Notes under the pieces: model-generated
The model's input: the letters and a program-made list of their open reading frames with translations, nothing else
What the model was told of the DNA's origin: nothing
Databases searched by the model: none
Translations under genes and position numbers: made by a program
From: Ptiloglossa arizonensis
Lineage: Eukaryota > Arthropoda > Insecta > Hymenoptera > Colletidae
Direction: 5' to 3'
Assembly (NCBI RefSeq): GCF_051014685.1
Contig: NW_027478420.1
Coordinates: forward strand, 1,054,001-1,118,000
Length of the DNA stretch: 64,000 nucleotides
Shown: positions 1-15,300 of the stretch, one piece after another
Layout: each line of letters begins with the position of its first letter
Numbering within the stretch: position 1 is the first letter of the stretch

Positions 1-847
1 GTATAACGTATGACGTATAACGTATAACGTATAACGTATAACGTATAACGTATTACGTATAACGTATAACGTATAACATATAACGTATAACCTATGACGT
101 ATAACGTATAACGTATAACGTATAACATATAACGTATAACCTATGACGTATAACGTATAACGTATAACGTATAACGTATAACGTATAACGTATAACATGT
201 AATGTATAACGTATAACGTATAACGTATAACGTATAACGTATAACGTATAACGTATAACGTATAACGTATAACGTATAACGTATAACGTATAACGTATAA
301 CGTATAACGTATAAGGTATAACGTATAACGTATAACGTATAACGTATAACGTATAACGTATAACGTATAACGTATAACGTACAACGTATAACGTATCACG
401 TATAACGTATTACGAATGACGTATAACGTATGACGTATAACGTGTAACGTATAACGTATAACATGTAATGTATAACGTATAACGTATAACGTATAACGTA
501 TAACGTATAACGTATAACGTATAACGTATAACGTATAACGTATAACGTATAACGTATAACGTATAACGTATAACGTATAACGTATAACGTATAACGTATA
601 ACGTATAACGTATAACGTATAACGTATAACGTATAACGTACAACGTATAACGTATCACGTATAACGTATTACGAATGACGTATAACGTATGACGTATAAC
701 GTATATCGTATAACGTATAACGTATAACGTATAACGTATAAGGTATAACGTATAACGTATAACGTATAACGTATAACGTATAACGTATAACGTATAACGT
801 ATAACGTATAACGTACAACGTATAACGTATAACGTATAACGTATAAC

Positions 848-896
848 GCACATCGTATAACGTATAACATATAACGAATAACGTAAAACGCATAAC
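848..896 (+). repeat. 49-bp variant module starting GCACATC (one of 14 copies)
   Basis: Seven units in fixed order: GCACATC, two consensus units, ATATAAC, GAATAAC, GTAAAAC, GCATAAC. The module begins at 848, 2,695, 3,612, 6,593, 18,129, 23,666, 29,847, 32,563, 38,317, 39,997, 44,128, 45,690, 59,179 and 62,168. GCACATC itself differs from consensus at three positions, so independent origin at 14 sites is very unlikely. It is a good landmark for following segmental duplication. It is absent between 6.6 and 18.1 kb and between 45.7 and 59.2 kb. No function is inferred. Confidence 0.9.
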
Positions 897-1253
897 GTAT
901 AACGTATAACGTATAACGTATAACGTATGACGTATAACGTATAACGTATAACGTATAACGTATAACGTATTACGTATAACGTATAACGTATAACGTATAA
1001 CGTATAACATGTAATGTATAACGTATAACGTATAATGTATAACGTATAACGTATAACGTATAACGTACAACGTATAACGTATAACGTATAACGTATAACG
1101 TATAACGTATAACGTATAACGTATAACGTATAACGTATAACGTATAACGTATTACGAATGACGTATAACGTATGACGTATAACGTATAACGTATAAGGTA
1201 TAACGTATAACGTATAACGAATAACGTATAACGTATAACGTATAACGTATAAC

Positions 1254-1288
1254 GTACAACGTACAACGTACAACGTACAACGTACAAC
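1254..1288 (+). repeat. Five-unit GTACAAC sub-array (recurrent)
   Basis: Five consecutive GTACAAC units (T to C at unit position 4). Runs of five recur at 4,018, 7,916, 11,857, 36,630, 43,035, 44,723, 49,995, 50,464, 57,548, 60,537 and 63,582. Runs of six are at 58,297 and 61,286. Three- and four-unit runs are widespread. Adjacent identical substitutions show local spread of a variant by slippage or short-range unequal exchange; the blocks were then copied within larger duplications. Confidence 0.9.
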
Positions 1289-1302
1289 GTATAACGTATA
1301 AC

Positions 1303-1308
1303 GATAAC
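1303..1308 (+). repeat. 6-bp slipped unit GATAAC (phase shift -1)
   Basis: One T is missing from a unit, shifting the 7-bp register by -1. The same event is at 4,067-4,072 in the second 2,764-bp copy. The related block near 7,950 has a full 7-bp unit at the same place, so the deletion arose in an ancestor of copies 1 and 2 only. Confidence 0.9.
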
Positions 1309-2764
1309 GTATAACGTATAACGTATAACGTATAACGCATAACGTATAACGTATAACGTATAACGTATAACGTATAACGTATAACGTATAACATGTAATG
1401 TATAACGTATAACGTATAATGTATAACGTATAACGTATAACGTATAACGTATAACGTATAACGTATAACGTATAACGTACAACGTATAACGTATCACGTA
1501 TAACGTATTACGAATGACGTATAACGTATGACGTATAACGTATAACGTATAACGTATAACGCATAACGTATAACGTATAACGTATAACGTATAACGTATA
1601 ACGTATAACGTATAACGTATAACGTATAACGTAAAACATGTAATGTATAACGTATAACGTATAACGAATAACGTATAACGTATAACGTATAACGTATAAC
1701 GTACAACGTATAACGTATAACGTATAACGTATAACGTATAACGTATAACGTATAACGTATAACGTATAACGTATAACGTATAACGTACAACGTATAACGT
1801 ATCATGTATAACGTATTACGAATGACGTATAACGTATGACGTATAACGCATAACGTATAACGTATAACGTATAACGTATAACGTATAAGGTATAACGTAT
1901 AACGTGTAACGTAAAACATGTAATGTATAACGTATAACGTATAACGAATAACGTATAACGTATAACGTATAACGTATAACGTATAACGTATAACGTATAA
2001 CGTACAACGTATAACGTATAACGTATCACGTATAACGTATTACGAATAGCGTATAACATATAACGTATAACGTATAACGTAACACCTATAACGTATAACG
2101 TATGACGTATAACGTATAACGTATAACATATAACGTATTACGTATAACGTATAACGTATAACATATAACGTATAACCTATGACGTATAACGTATAACGTA
2201 TAACGTATAACGTATAACGTATAACATGTAATGTATAACGTATAACGTATAATGTGTAACGTATAACGTATAACGTATAACGTACAACGTATAACGTATC
2301 ACGTATAACGTATTACGAATAACGTATAACGTATAACGTATAACGTAACACCTATAACGTATAAAGTATAACGTATAGCGTACAGTGTATAACGTATAAC
2401 GTATATCGTATAACGTATAACGTATAACGTATAACGTGTAACGTATAACGTATAACGTATAACGCATAACGTATAACGTATAACGTATAACGTATAACGT
2501 ATAACGTATAACGTATAACGTGTAACGGATAACGCATAACGAATAACGTAAAACGTATAACGCATGACGTATAACGTATAACGTATAACGTATAACGTAT
2601 AACGTATAACGTATAACGTATAACGTATAACGTATAACGTATAACGTATAACGTATAACGTACAACGTATAACGTATAACGTATAACGTATAACGCACAT
2701 CGTATAACGTATAACATATAACGAATAACGTAAAACGCATAACGTATAACGTATAACGTATAAC

Positions 2765-5245
2765 GTATAACGTATGACGTATAACGTATAACGTATAACG
2801 TATAACGTATAACGTATTACGTATAACGTATAACGTATAACATATAACGTATAACCTATGACGTATAACGTATAACGTATAACGTATAACATATAACGTA
2901 TAACCTATGACGTATAACGTATAACGTATAACGTATAACGTATAACGTATAACGTATAACATGTAATGTATAACGTATAACGTATAACGTATAACGTATA
3001 ACGTATAACGTATAACGTATAACGTATAACGTATAACGTATAACGTATAACGTATAACGTATAACGTATAACGTATAAGGTATAACGTATAACGTATAAC
3101 GTATAACGTATAACGTATAACGTATAACGTATAACGTATAACGTACAACGTATAACGTATCACGTATAACGTATTACGAATGACGTATAACGTATGACGT
3201 ATAACGTGTAACGTATAACGTATAACATGTAATGTATAACGTATAACGTATAACGTATAACGTATAACGTATAACGTATAACGTATAACGTATAACGTAT
3301 AACGTATAACGTATAACGTATAACGTATAACGTATAACGTATAACGTATAACGTATAACGTATAACGTATAACGTATAACGTATAACGTATAACGTATAA
3401 CGTACAACGTATAACGTATCACGTATAACGTATTACGAATGACGTATAACGTATGACGTATAACGTATATCGTATAACGTATAACGTATAACGTATAACG
3501 TATAAGGTATAACGTATAACGTATAACGTATAACGTATAACGTATAACGTATAACGTATAACGTATAACGTATAACGTACAACGTATAACGTATAACGTA
3601 TAACGTATAACGCACATCGTATAACGTATAACATATAACGAATAACGTAAAACGCATAACGTATAACGTATAACGTATAACGTATAACGTATGACGTATA
3701 ACGTATAACGTATAACGTATAACGTATAACGTATTACGTATAACGTATAACGTATAACGTATAACGTATAACATGTAATGTATAACGTATAACGTATAAT
3801 GTATAACGTATAACGTATAACGTATAACGTACAACGTATAACGTATAACGTATAACGTATAACGTATAACGTATAACGTATAACGTATAACGTATAACGT
3901 ATAACGTATAACGTATTACGAATGACGTATAACGTATGACGTATAACGTATAACGTATAAGGTATAACGTATAACGTATAACGAATAACGTATAACGTAT
4001 AACGTATAACGTATAACGTACAACGTACAACGTACAACGTACAACGTACAACGTATAACGTATAACGATAACGTATAACGTATAACGTATAACGTATAAC
4101 GCATAACGTATAACGTATAACGTATAACGTATAACGTATAACGTATAACGTATAACATGTAATGTATAACGTATAACGTATAATGTATAACGTATAACGT
4201 ATAACGTATAACGTATAACGTATAACGTATAACGTATAACGTACAACGTATAACGTATCACGTATAACGTATTACGAATGACGTATAACGTATGACGTAT
4301 AACGTATAACGTATAACGTATAACGCATAACGTATAACGTATAACGTATAACCTATAACGTATAACGTATAACGTATAACGTATAACGTATAACGTAAAA
4401 CATGTAATGTATAACGTATAACGTATAACGAATAACGTATAACGTATAACGTATAACGTATAACGTACAACGTATAACGTATAACGTATAACGTATAACG
4501 TATAACGTATAACGTATAACGTATAACGTATAACGTATAACGTATAACGTACAACGTATAACGTATCATGTATAACGTATTACGAATGACGTATAACGTA
4601 TGACGTATAACGCATAACGTATAACGTATAACGTATAACGTATAACGTATAAGGTATAACGTATAACGTGTAACGTAAAACATGTAATGTATAACGTATA
4701 ACGTATAACGAATAACGTATAACGTATAACGTATAACGTATAACGTATAACGTATAACGTATAACGTACAACGTATAACGTATAACGTATCACGTATAAC
4801 GTATTACGAATAGCGTATAACATATAACGTATAACGTATAACGTAACACCTATAACGTATAACGTATGACGTATAACGTATAACGTATAACATATAACGT
4901 ATTACGTATAACGTATAACGTATAACATATAACGTATAACCTATGACGTATAACGTATAACGTATAACGTATAACGTATAACGTATAACATGTAATGTAT
5001 AACGTATAACGTATAATGTGTAACGTATAACGTATAACGTATAACGTACAACGTATAACGTATCACGTATAACGTATTACGAATAACGTATAACGTATAA
5101 CGTATAACGTAACACCTATAACGTATAAAGTATAACGTATAGCGTACAGTGTATAACGTATAACGTATATCGTATAACGTATAACGTATAACGTATAACG
5201 TGTAACGTATAACGTATAACGTATAACGCATAACGTATAACGTAT
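2765..5245 (+). repeat. 2,764-bp higher-order repeat, copy 2
   Basis: This is the tandem second copy of 1-2,481. By eye it is almost identical. One clear substitution is G at 1,589 versus C at 4,353 (GTATAAC to CTATAAC). The copy carries the same 1-bp slip, so the slip is older than the duplication. Part of the first half (about 2,765-3,540) also matches about 6,663-7,438, showing that copies of the same ancestral block lie further right. Confidence 0.9.
4067..4072 (+). repeat. 6-bp slipped unit GATAAC, duplicated event
   Basis: This is the duplicate of the slip at 1,303, exactly 2,764 bp away and in the same variant context (after a five-unit GTACAAC run). From here to 43,930 landmark positions modulo 7 do not change. 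Confidence 0.9.
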
Positions 5246-6627
5246 AACGTATAACGTATAAAGTATAACGTATAACGTATAACGTATAACGTATAACGTA
5301 TAACGTATAACGTATAACGTATAACGTATAACGTATAACGTATAACGTATAACATGTAATGTATAACGTATAACGTATAACGAATAACGTATAACGTATA
5401 ACGTATAACGTACAACGTATAACGTATAACGTATAACGTATAACGTATAACGTATAACGTATAACGTATAACGTATAACGTATAACGTATAACGTATAAC
5501 GTATAACGTATAACGTATAACGTATAACGTATAACGTATAACGTACAACGTACAACGTACAACGTATAACGTATAACGTATAACGTATAACGTATAACGT
5601 ATAACGTATAACGTATAACGTATAACGTATAACGTATAACGTATAACGTATAACGTATAACGTATAACGTATAACGTGTAACGGATAACGTATAACGAAT
5701 AACGTAAAACGTATAACGCATGACGTATAACGTATAACGTATAACGTATAACGTATAACGTATAACGTATAACGTATAACGTATAACGTATAACGTATAA
5801 CGTATAACGTATAACGTATAACGTATAACGTATAACGTATAACGTATAACGTATAACGTATAACATGTAATGTATAACGTATAACGTATAATGTATAACG
5901 TATAACGTATAACGTATAACGTACAACGTATAACGTATCACGTATAACGTATTACGAATAACGTATAACGTATAACGTATAACGTATAACGTAACACCTA
6001 TAACGTATAACGTATGACGTATAACGTATAACGTATAACGTATAACGTATAACGTATTACGTATAACGTATAACGTATAACATATAACGTATAACCTATG
6101 ACGTATAACGTATAACGTATAACGTATAACATGTAATGTATAACGTATAACGTATAACGTATAACGTATAACGTATAACGTATAACGTATAACGTATAAC
6201 GTATAACGTATAACGTATAACGTATAACGTATAACGTATAACGTATAACGTATAACGTATAACGTATAACGTATAACATGTAATGTATAACGTATAACGT
6301 ATAACGTATAACGTATAACGTATAACGTATAACGTATAACGTATAACGTATAACGTATAACGTATAACGTATAACGTATAACGTATAACGTATAACGTAT
6401 AACGTATAACGTATAACGTGTAACGGATAACGCATAACGAATAACGTAAAACGTATAACGCATGACGTATAACGTATAACGTATAACGTATAACGTATAA
6501 CGTATAACGTATAACGTATAACGTATAACGTATAACGTATAACGTATAACGTATAACGTACAACGTATAACGTATAACGTATAACGTATAACGCACATCG
6601 TATAACGTATAACATATAACGAATAAC
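5246..6627 (+). repeat. Mosaic satellite segment between higher-order repeats
   Basis: Heptamer array with a three-unit GTACAAC run (5,543-5,563), GTGTAAC-GGATAAC at 5,676 and 6,418, GTAACAC-CTATAAC near 5,991, ATGTAAT units and the GCACATC module at 6,593. From about 6.4 kb to 7.43 kb the variant order matches 2.5-3.54 kb at an offset of 3,898 bp. No gene or non-repeat sequence is present. Confidence 0.85.
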
Positions 6628-9600
6628 GTAAAACGCATAACGTATAACGTATAACGTATAACGTATAACGTATGACGTATAACGTATAACGTATAACGTA
6701 TAACGTATAACGTATTACGTATAACGTATAACGTATAACATATAACGTATAACCTATGACGTATAACGTATAACGTATAACGTATAACATATAACGTATA
6801 ACCTATGACGTATAACGTATAACGTATAACGTATAACGTATAACGTATAACGTATAACATGTAATGTATAACGTATAACGTATAACGTATAACGTATAAC
6901 GTATAACGTATAACGTATAACGTATAACGTATAACGTATAACGTATAACGTATAACGTATAACGTATAACGTATAAGGTATAACGTATAACGTATAACGT
7001 ATAACGTATAACGTATAACGTATAACGTATAACGTATAACGTACAACGTATAACGTATCACGTATAACGTATTACGAATGACGTATAACGTATGACGTAT
7101 AACGTGTAACGTATAACGTATAACATGTAATGTATAACGTATAACGTATAACGTATAACGTATAACGTATAACGTATAACGTATAACGTATAACGTATAA
7201 CGTATAACGTATAACGTATAACGTATAACGTATAACGTATAACGTATAACGTATAACGTATAACGTATAACGTATAACGTATAACGTATAACGTATAACG
7301 TATAACGTATAACGTACAACGTATAACGTATCACGTATAACGTATTACGAATGACGTATAACGTATGACGTATAACGTATATCGTATAACGTATAACGTA
7401 TAACGTATAACGTATAAGGTATAACGTATAACGTGTAACGTAAAACATGTAATGTATAACGTATAACGTATAACGAATAACGTATAACGTATAACGTATA
7501 ACGTGTAACGTATAACGTACAACGTATAACGTATAACGTATCACGTATAACGTATTACGAATAGCGTATAACGTATAACGTATAACGTATAACGTAACAC
7601 CTATAACGTATAACGTATGACGTATAACGTATAACGTATAACGTATAACGTATAACGTATAACGTATAACATGTAATGTATAACGTATAACGTATAATGT
7701 ATAACGTATAACGTATAACGTATAACGTACAACGTATAACGTATAACGTATAACGTATAACGTATAACGTATAACGTATAACGTATAACGTATAACGTAT
7801 AACGTATAACGTATTACGAATGACGTATAACGTATGACGTATAACGTATAACGTATAAGGTATAACGTATAACGTATAACGAATAACGTATAACGTATAA
7901 CGTATAACGTATAACGTACAACGTACAACGTACAACGTACAACGTACAACGTATAACGTATAACGTATAACGTATAACGTATAACGTATAACGTATAACG
8001 CATAACGTATAACGTATAACGTATAACGTATAACGTATAACGTATAACGTATAACATGTAATGTATAACGTATAACGTATAATGTATAACGTATAACGTA
8101 TAACGTATAACGTATAACGTATAACGTATAACGTATAACGTACAACGTATAACGTATCACGTATAACGTATTACGAATGACGTATAACGTATGACGTATA
8201 ACGTATAACGTATAACGTATAACGTATAACGTATAACGTATAACGTATAACGTATAACGTATAACGTATAACGTATAACGTATAACGTATAACGTATAAC
8301 GTAAAACATGTAATGTATAACGTATAACGTATAACGAATAACGTATAACGTATAACGTATAACGTATAACGTACAACGTATAACGTATAACGTATAACGT
8401 ATAACGTATAACGTATAACGTATAACGTATAACGTATAACGTATAACGTATAACGTACAACGTATAACGTATCATGTATAACGTATTACGAATGACGTAT
8501 AACGTATGACGTATAACGCATAACGTATAACGTATAACGTATAACGTATAACGTATAAGGTATAACGTATAACGTGTAACGTAAAACATGTAATGTATAA
8601 CGTATAACGTATAACGAATAACGTATAACGTATAACGTATAACGTATAACGTATAACGTATAACGTATAACGTACAACGTATAACGTATAACGTATCACG
8701 TATAACGTATTACGAATAGCGTATAACATATAACGTATAACGTATAACGTAACACCTATAACGTATAACGTATGACGTATAACGTATAACGTATAACATA
8801 TAACGTATTACGTATAACGTATAACGTATAACATATAACGTATAACCTATGACGTATAACGTATAACGTATAACGTATAACGTATAACGTATAACATGTA
8901 ATGTATAACGTATAACGTATAATGTGTAACGTATAACGTATAACGTATAACGTACAACGTATAACGTATCACGTATAACGTATTACGAATAACGTATAAC
9001 GTATAACGTATAACGTAACACCTATAACGTATAAAGTATAACGTATAGCGTACAGTGTATAACGTATAACGTATATCGTATAACGTATAACGTATAACGT
9101 ATAACGTGTAACGTATAACGTATAACGTATAACGCATAACGTATAACGTATAACGTATAACGTATAAAGTATAACGTATAACGTATAACGTATAACGTAT
9201 AACGTATAACGTATAACGTATAACGTATAACGTATAACGTATAACGTATAACGTATAACATGTAATGTATAACGTATAACGTATAACGAATAACGTATAA
9301 CGTATAACGTATAACGTACAACGTATAACGTATAACGTATAACGTATAACGTATAACGTATAACGTATAACGTATAACGTATAACGTATAACGTATAACG
9401 TATAACGTATAACGTATAACGTATAACGTATAACGTATAACGTATAACGTATAACGTATAACGTATAACGTATAACGTATAACGTATAACGTACAACGTA
9501 CAACGTACAACGTATAACGTATAACGTATAACGTATAACGTATAACGTATAACGTATAACGTATAACGTATAACGTATAACGTATAACGTATAACGTATA

Positions 9601-10568
9601 ACGTATAACGTGTAACGGATAACGTATAACGAATAACGTAAAACGTATAACGCATGACGTATAACGTATAACGTATAACGTATAACGTATAACGTATAAC
9701 GTATAACGTATAACGTATAACGTATAACGTATAACGTATAACGTATAACGTATAACGTATAACGTATAACGTATAACGTATAACATGTAATGTATAACGT
9801 ATAACGTATAATGTATAACGTATAACGTATAACGTATAACGTATAACGTACAACGTATAACGTATCACGTATAACGTATTACGAATAACGTATAACGTAT
9901 AACGTATAACGTATAACGTAACACCTATAACGTATAACGTATGACGTATAACGTATAACGTATAACGTATAACGTATAACGTATAACGTATTACGTATAA
10001 CGTATAACGTATAACATATAACGTATAACCTATGACGTATAACGTATAACGTATAACGTATAACATGTAATGTATAACGTATAACGTATAACGAATAACG
10101 TATAACGTATAACGTATAACGTACAACGTATAACGTATAACGTATAACGTATAACGTATAACGTATAACGTATAACGTATAACGTATAACGTATAACGTG
10201 TAACGGATAACGTATAACGAATAACGTAAAACGTATAACGCATGACGTATAACGTATAACGTATAACGTATAACGTATAACGTATAACGTATAACGTATA
10301 ACGTATAACGTATAACGTGTAACGTATAACGTATAACGTATAACGTATAACGTATAACGTATAACGTATAACGTATAACGTATAACATGTAATGTATAAC
10401 GTATAACGTATAATGTATAACGTATAACGTATATCGTATAACGTACAACGTATAACGTATCACGTATAACGTATTACGAATAACGTATAACGTATAACGT
10501 ATAACGTATAACGTAACACCTATAACGTATAACGTATGACGTATAACGTATAACGTATAACGTATAAC
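6628..10568 (+). repeat. 3,941-bp higher-order repeat, copy 1
   Basis: The landmark GTAAAAC-GCATAAC at 6,628 recurs at 10,569, directly downstream, giving a 3,941-bp (563-unit) tandem duplication. Other pairs: GTAACAC-CTATAAC near 7,594 and 11,535 (3,941 apart); near 8,749 and 12,683 (3,934 apart, one unit fewer); a five-unit GTACAAC run at 7,916 and 11,857. The unit before the landmark is GAATAAC at 6,621 but consensus at 10,562, placing the junction close to 10,568. Inside, 8,469 onward resembles 4,563 onward at 3,906 bp, so the block shares ancestry with the 2,764-bp family. Confidence 0.88.
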
Positions 10569-13500
10569 GTAAAACGCATAACGTATAACGTATAACGTAT
10601 AACGTATAACGTATGACGTATAACGTATAACGTATAACGTATAACGTATAACGTATTACGTATAACGTATAACGTATAACATATAACGTATAACCTATGA
10701 CGTATAACGTATAACGTATAACGTATAACATATAACGTATAACCTATGACGTATAACGTATAACGTATAACGTATAACGTATAACGTATAACGTATAACA
10801 TGTAATGTATAACGTATAACGTATAACGTATAACGTATAACGTATAACGTATAACGTATAACGTATAACGTATAACGTATAACGTATAACGTATAACGTA
10901 TAACGTATAACGTATAAGGTATAACGTATAACGTATAACGTATAACGTATAACGTATAACGTATAACGTATAACGTATAACGTACAACGTATAACGTATC
11001 ACGTATAACGTATTACGAATGACGTATAACGTATGACGTATAACGTGTAACGTATAACGTATAACATGTAATGTATAACGTATAACGTATAACGTATAAC
11101 GTATAACGTATAACGTATAACGTATAACGTATAACGTATAACGTATAACGTATAACGTATAACGTATAACGTATAACGTATAACGTATAACGTATAACGT
11201 ATAACGTATAACGTATAACGTATAACGTATAACGTATAACGTATAACGTATAACGTACAACGTATAACGTATCACGTATAACGTATTACGAATGACGTAT
11301 AACGTATGACGTATAACGTATATCGTATAACGTATAACGTATAACGTATAACGTATAAGGTATAACGTATAACGTGTAACGTAAAACATGTAATGTATAA
11401 CGTATAACGTATAACGAATAACGTATAACGTATAACGTATAACGTGTAACGTATAACGTACAACGTATAACGTATAACGTATCACGTATAACGTATTACG
11501 AATAGCGTATAACGTATAACGTATAACGTATAACGTAACACCTATAACGTATAACGTATGACGTATAACGTATAACGTATAACGTATAACGTATAACGTA
11601 TAACGTATAACATGTAATGTATAACGTATAACGTATAATGTATAACGTATAACGTATAACGTATAACGTACAACGTATAACGTATAACGTATAACGTATA
11701 ACGTATAACGTATAACGTATAACGTATAACGTATAACGTATAACGTATAACGTATTACGAATGACGTATAACGTATGACGTATAACGTATAACGTATAAG
11801 GTATAACGTATAACGTATAACGAATAACGTATAACGTATAACGTATAACGTATAACGTACAACGTACAACGTACAACGTACAACGTACAACGTATAACGT
11901 ATAACGTATAACGTATAACGTATAACGTATAACGTATAACGCATAACGTATAACGTATAACGTATAACGTATAACGTATAACGTATAACGTATAACATGT
12001 AATGTATAACGTATAACGTATAATGTATAACGTATAACGTATAACGTATAACGTATAACGTATAACGTATAACGTATAACGTACAACGTATAACGTATCA
12101 CGTATAACGTATTACGAATGACGTATAACGTATGACGTATAACGTATAACGTATAACGTATAACGTATAACGTATAACGTATAACGTATAACGTATAACG
12201 TATAACGTATAACGTATAACGTATAACGTATAACGTAAAACATGTAATGTATAACGTATAACGTATAACGAATAACGTATAACGTATAACGTATAACGTA
12301 TAACGTACAACGTATAACGTATAACGTATAACGTATAACGTATAACGTATAACGTATAACGTATAACGTATAACGTATAACGTATAACGTACAACGTATA
12401 ACGTATCATGTATAACGTATTACGAATGACGTATAACGTATGACGTATAACGCATAACGTATAACGTATAACGTATAACGTATAACGTATAAGGTATAAC
12501 GTATAACGTGTAACGTAAAACATGTAATGTATAACGTATAACGTATAACGAATAACGTATAACGTATAACGTATAACGTATAACGTATAACGTATAACGT
12601 ATAACGTACAACGTATAACGTATAACGTATCACGTATAACGTATTACGAATAGCGTATAACATATAACGTATAACGTATAACGTAACACCTATAACGTAT
12701 AACGTATGACGTATAACGTATAACGTATAACATATAACGTATTACGTATAACGTATAACGTATAACATATAACGTATAACCTATGACGTATAACGTATAA
12801 CGTATAACGTATAACGTATAACGTATAACATGTAATGTATAACGTATAACGTATAATGTGTAACGTATAACGTATAACGTATAACGTACAACGTATAACG
12901 TATCACGTATAACGTATTACGAATAACGTATAACGTATAACGTATAACGTAACACCTATAACGTATAAAGTATAACGTATAGCGTACAGTGTATAACGTA
13001 TAACGTATATCGTATAACGTATAACGTATAACGTATAACGTGTAACGTATAACGTATAACGTATAACGCATAACGTATAACGTATAACGTATAACGTATA
13101 AAGTATAACGTATAACGTATAACGTATAACGTATAACGTATAACGTATAACGTATAACGTATAACGTATAACGTATAACGTATAACGTATAACATGTAAT
13201 GTATAACGTATAACGTATAACGAATAACGTATAACGTATAACGTATAACGTACAACGTATAACGTATAACGTATAACGTATAACGTATAACGTATAACGT
13301 ATAACGTATAACGTATAACGTATAACGTATAACGTATAACGTATAACGTATAACGTATAACGTATAACGTATAACGTATAACGTATAACGTATAACGTAC
13401 AACGTACAACGTACAACATATAACGTATAACGTATAACGTATAACGTATAACGTATAACGTATAACGTATAACGTATAACGTATAACGTATAACGTATAA

Positions 13501-15300
13501 CGTATAACGTATAACGTATAACGTATAACGTATAACGTATAACGTATAACGTACAACGTATAACGTATCATGTATAACGTATTACGAATGACGTATAACG
13601 TATGACGTATAACGCATAACGTATAACGTATAACGTATAACGTATAACGTATAAGGTATAACGTATAACGTGTAACGTAAAACATGTAATGTATAACGTA
13701 TAACGTATAACGAATAACGTATAACGTATAACGTATAACGTATAACGTATAACGTATAACGTATAACGTACAACGTATAACGTATAACGTATCACGTATA
13801 ACGTATTACGAATAGCGTATAACATATAACGTATAACGTATAACGTAACACCTATAACGTATAACGTATGACGTATAACGTATAACGTATAACATATAAC
13901 GTATTACGTATAACGTATAACGTATAACATATAACGTATAACCTATGACGTATAACGTATAACGTATAACGTATAACGTATAACGTATAACATGTAATGT
14001 ATAACGTATAACGTATAATGTGTAACGTATAACGTATAACGTATAACGTACAACGTATAACGTATCACGTATAACGTATTACGAATAACGTATAACGTAT
14101 AACGTATAACGTAACACCTATAACGTATAAAGTATAACGTATAGCGTACAGTGTATAACGTATAACGTATATCGTATAACGTATAACGTATAACGTATAA
14201 CGTGTAACGTATAACGTATAACGTATAACGCATAACGTATAACGTATAACGTATAACGTATAAAGTATAACGTATAACGTATAACGTATAACGTATAACG
14301 TATAACGTATAACGTATAACGTATAACGTATAACGTATAACGTATAACGTATAACATGTAATGTATAACGTATAACGTATAACGAATAACGTATAACGTA
14401 TAACGTATAACGTACAACGTATAACGTATAACGTATAACGTATAACGTATAACGTATAACGTATAACGTATAACGTATAACGTATAACGTATAACGTATA
14501 ACGTATAACGTATAACGTATAACGTATAACGTATAACGTATAACGTATAACGTATAACGTATAACGTACAACGTACAACGTACAACGTATAACGTATAAC
14601 GTATAACGTATAACGTATAACGTATAACGTATAACGTATAACGTATAACGTATAACGTATAACGTATAACGTATAACGTATAACGTGTAACGGATAACGT
14701 ATAACGAATAACGTAAAACGTATAACGCATGACGTATAACGTATAACGTATAACGTATAACGTATAACGTATAACGTATAACGTATAACGTATAACGTAT
14801 AACGTATAACGTATAACGTATAACGTATAACGTATAACGTATAACGTATAACGTATAACGTATAACGTATAACATGTAATGTATAACGTATAACGTATAA
14901 TGTATAACGTATAACGTATAACGTATAACGTACAACGTATAACGTATCACGTATAACGTATTACGAATAACGTATAACGTATAACGTATAACGTATAACG
15001 TAACACCTATAACGTATAACGTATGACGTATAACGTATAACGTATAACGTATAACGTATAACGTATTACGTATAACGTATAACGTATAACATATAACGTA
15101 TAACCTATGACGTATAACGTATAACGTATAACGTATAACATGTAATGTATAACGTATAACGTATAACGAATAACGTATAACGTATAACGTATAACGTACA
15201 ACGTATAACGTATAACGTATAACGTATAACGTATAACGTATAACGTATAACGTATAACGTATAACGTGTAACGGATAACGTATAACGAATAACGTAAAAC
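10569..15300 (+). repeat. 3,941-bp higher-order repeat, copy 2, expanded
   Basis: This copy follows the first directly but is longer because of an inner tandem duplication of 1,162-1,169 bp. Offsets to copy 1 are 3,941 near 11 kb, 3,934 near 12.7 kb and 3,906 at the GTACAAC run at 13,397. They then become 5,075 at 14,566 and 14,685, which equals 3,906 plus 1,169. The match continues to about 15.3 kb (GTAACAC near 9,918 and 15,000). Confidence 0.85.
12403..14726 (+). repeat. 1,162-bp tandem duplication nested in a larger repeat
   Basis: GTATCAT occurs at 12,403 and 13,565. GTAACAC-CTATAAC near 12,683 and 12,949 recurs near 13,845 and 14,111, all 1,162 bp (166 units) apart. The GTACAAC triplets at 13,397 and 14,566 are 1,169 apart, one extra unit. 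The GTACAG-type unit (GTACAGT) also recurs in both copies. Edges lie in low-variant sequence and are approximate. Confidence 0.88.

Larger units (their letters stand above)
1..2764 (+). repeat. 2,764-bp higher-order repeat, copy 1
   Basis: The order of variant units here recurs 2,764 bp downstream. Paired landmarks: GTAACAC-CTATAAC at about 2,079 and 4,843, and again at 2,345 and 5,109; GCACATC at 848 and 3,612; a five-unit GTACAAC run at 1,254 and 4,018; GTATCAT at 1,799 and 4,563; the 6-bp slipped unit at 1,303 and 4,067. The period is 395 units minus one base, explained exactly by that slipped unit. The window opens inside this copy. Correspondence is lost near 2,480, where copy 2 has a GTATAAA unit and this copy does not, so 2,480-2,764 has no partner at this offset. 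Confidence 0.9.

Noticed and set aside
410..424. TGACGTA strings from GTATGAC followed by consensus, as CRE or bZIP sites
   Set aside because: The match to TGACGTCA is incomplete and arises wherever GTATGAC occurs, so it carries no evidence of regulation.
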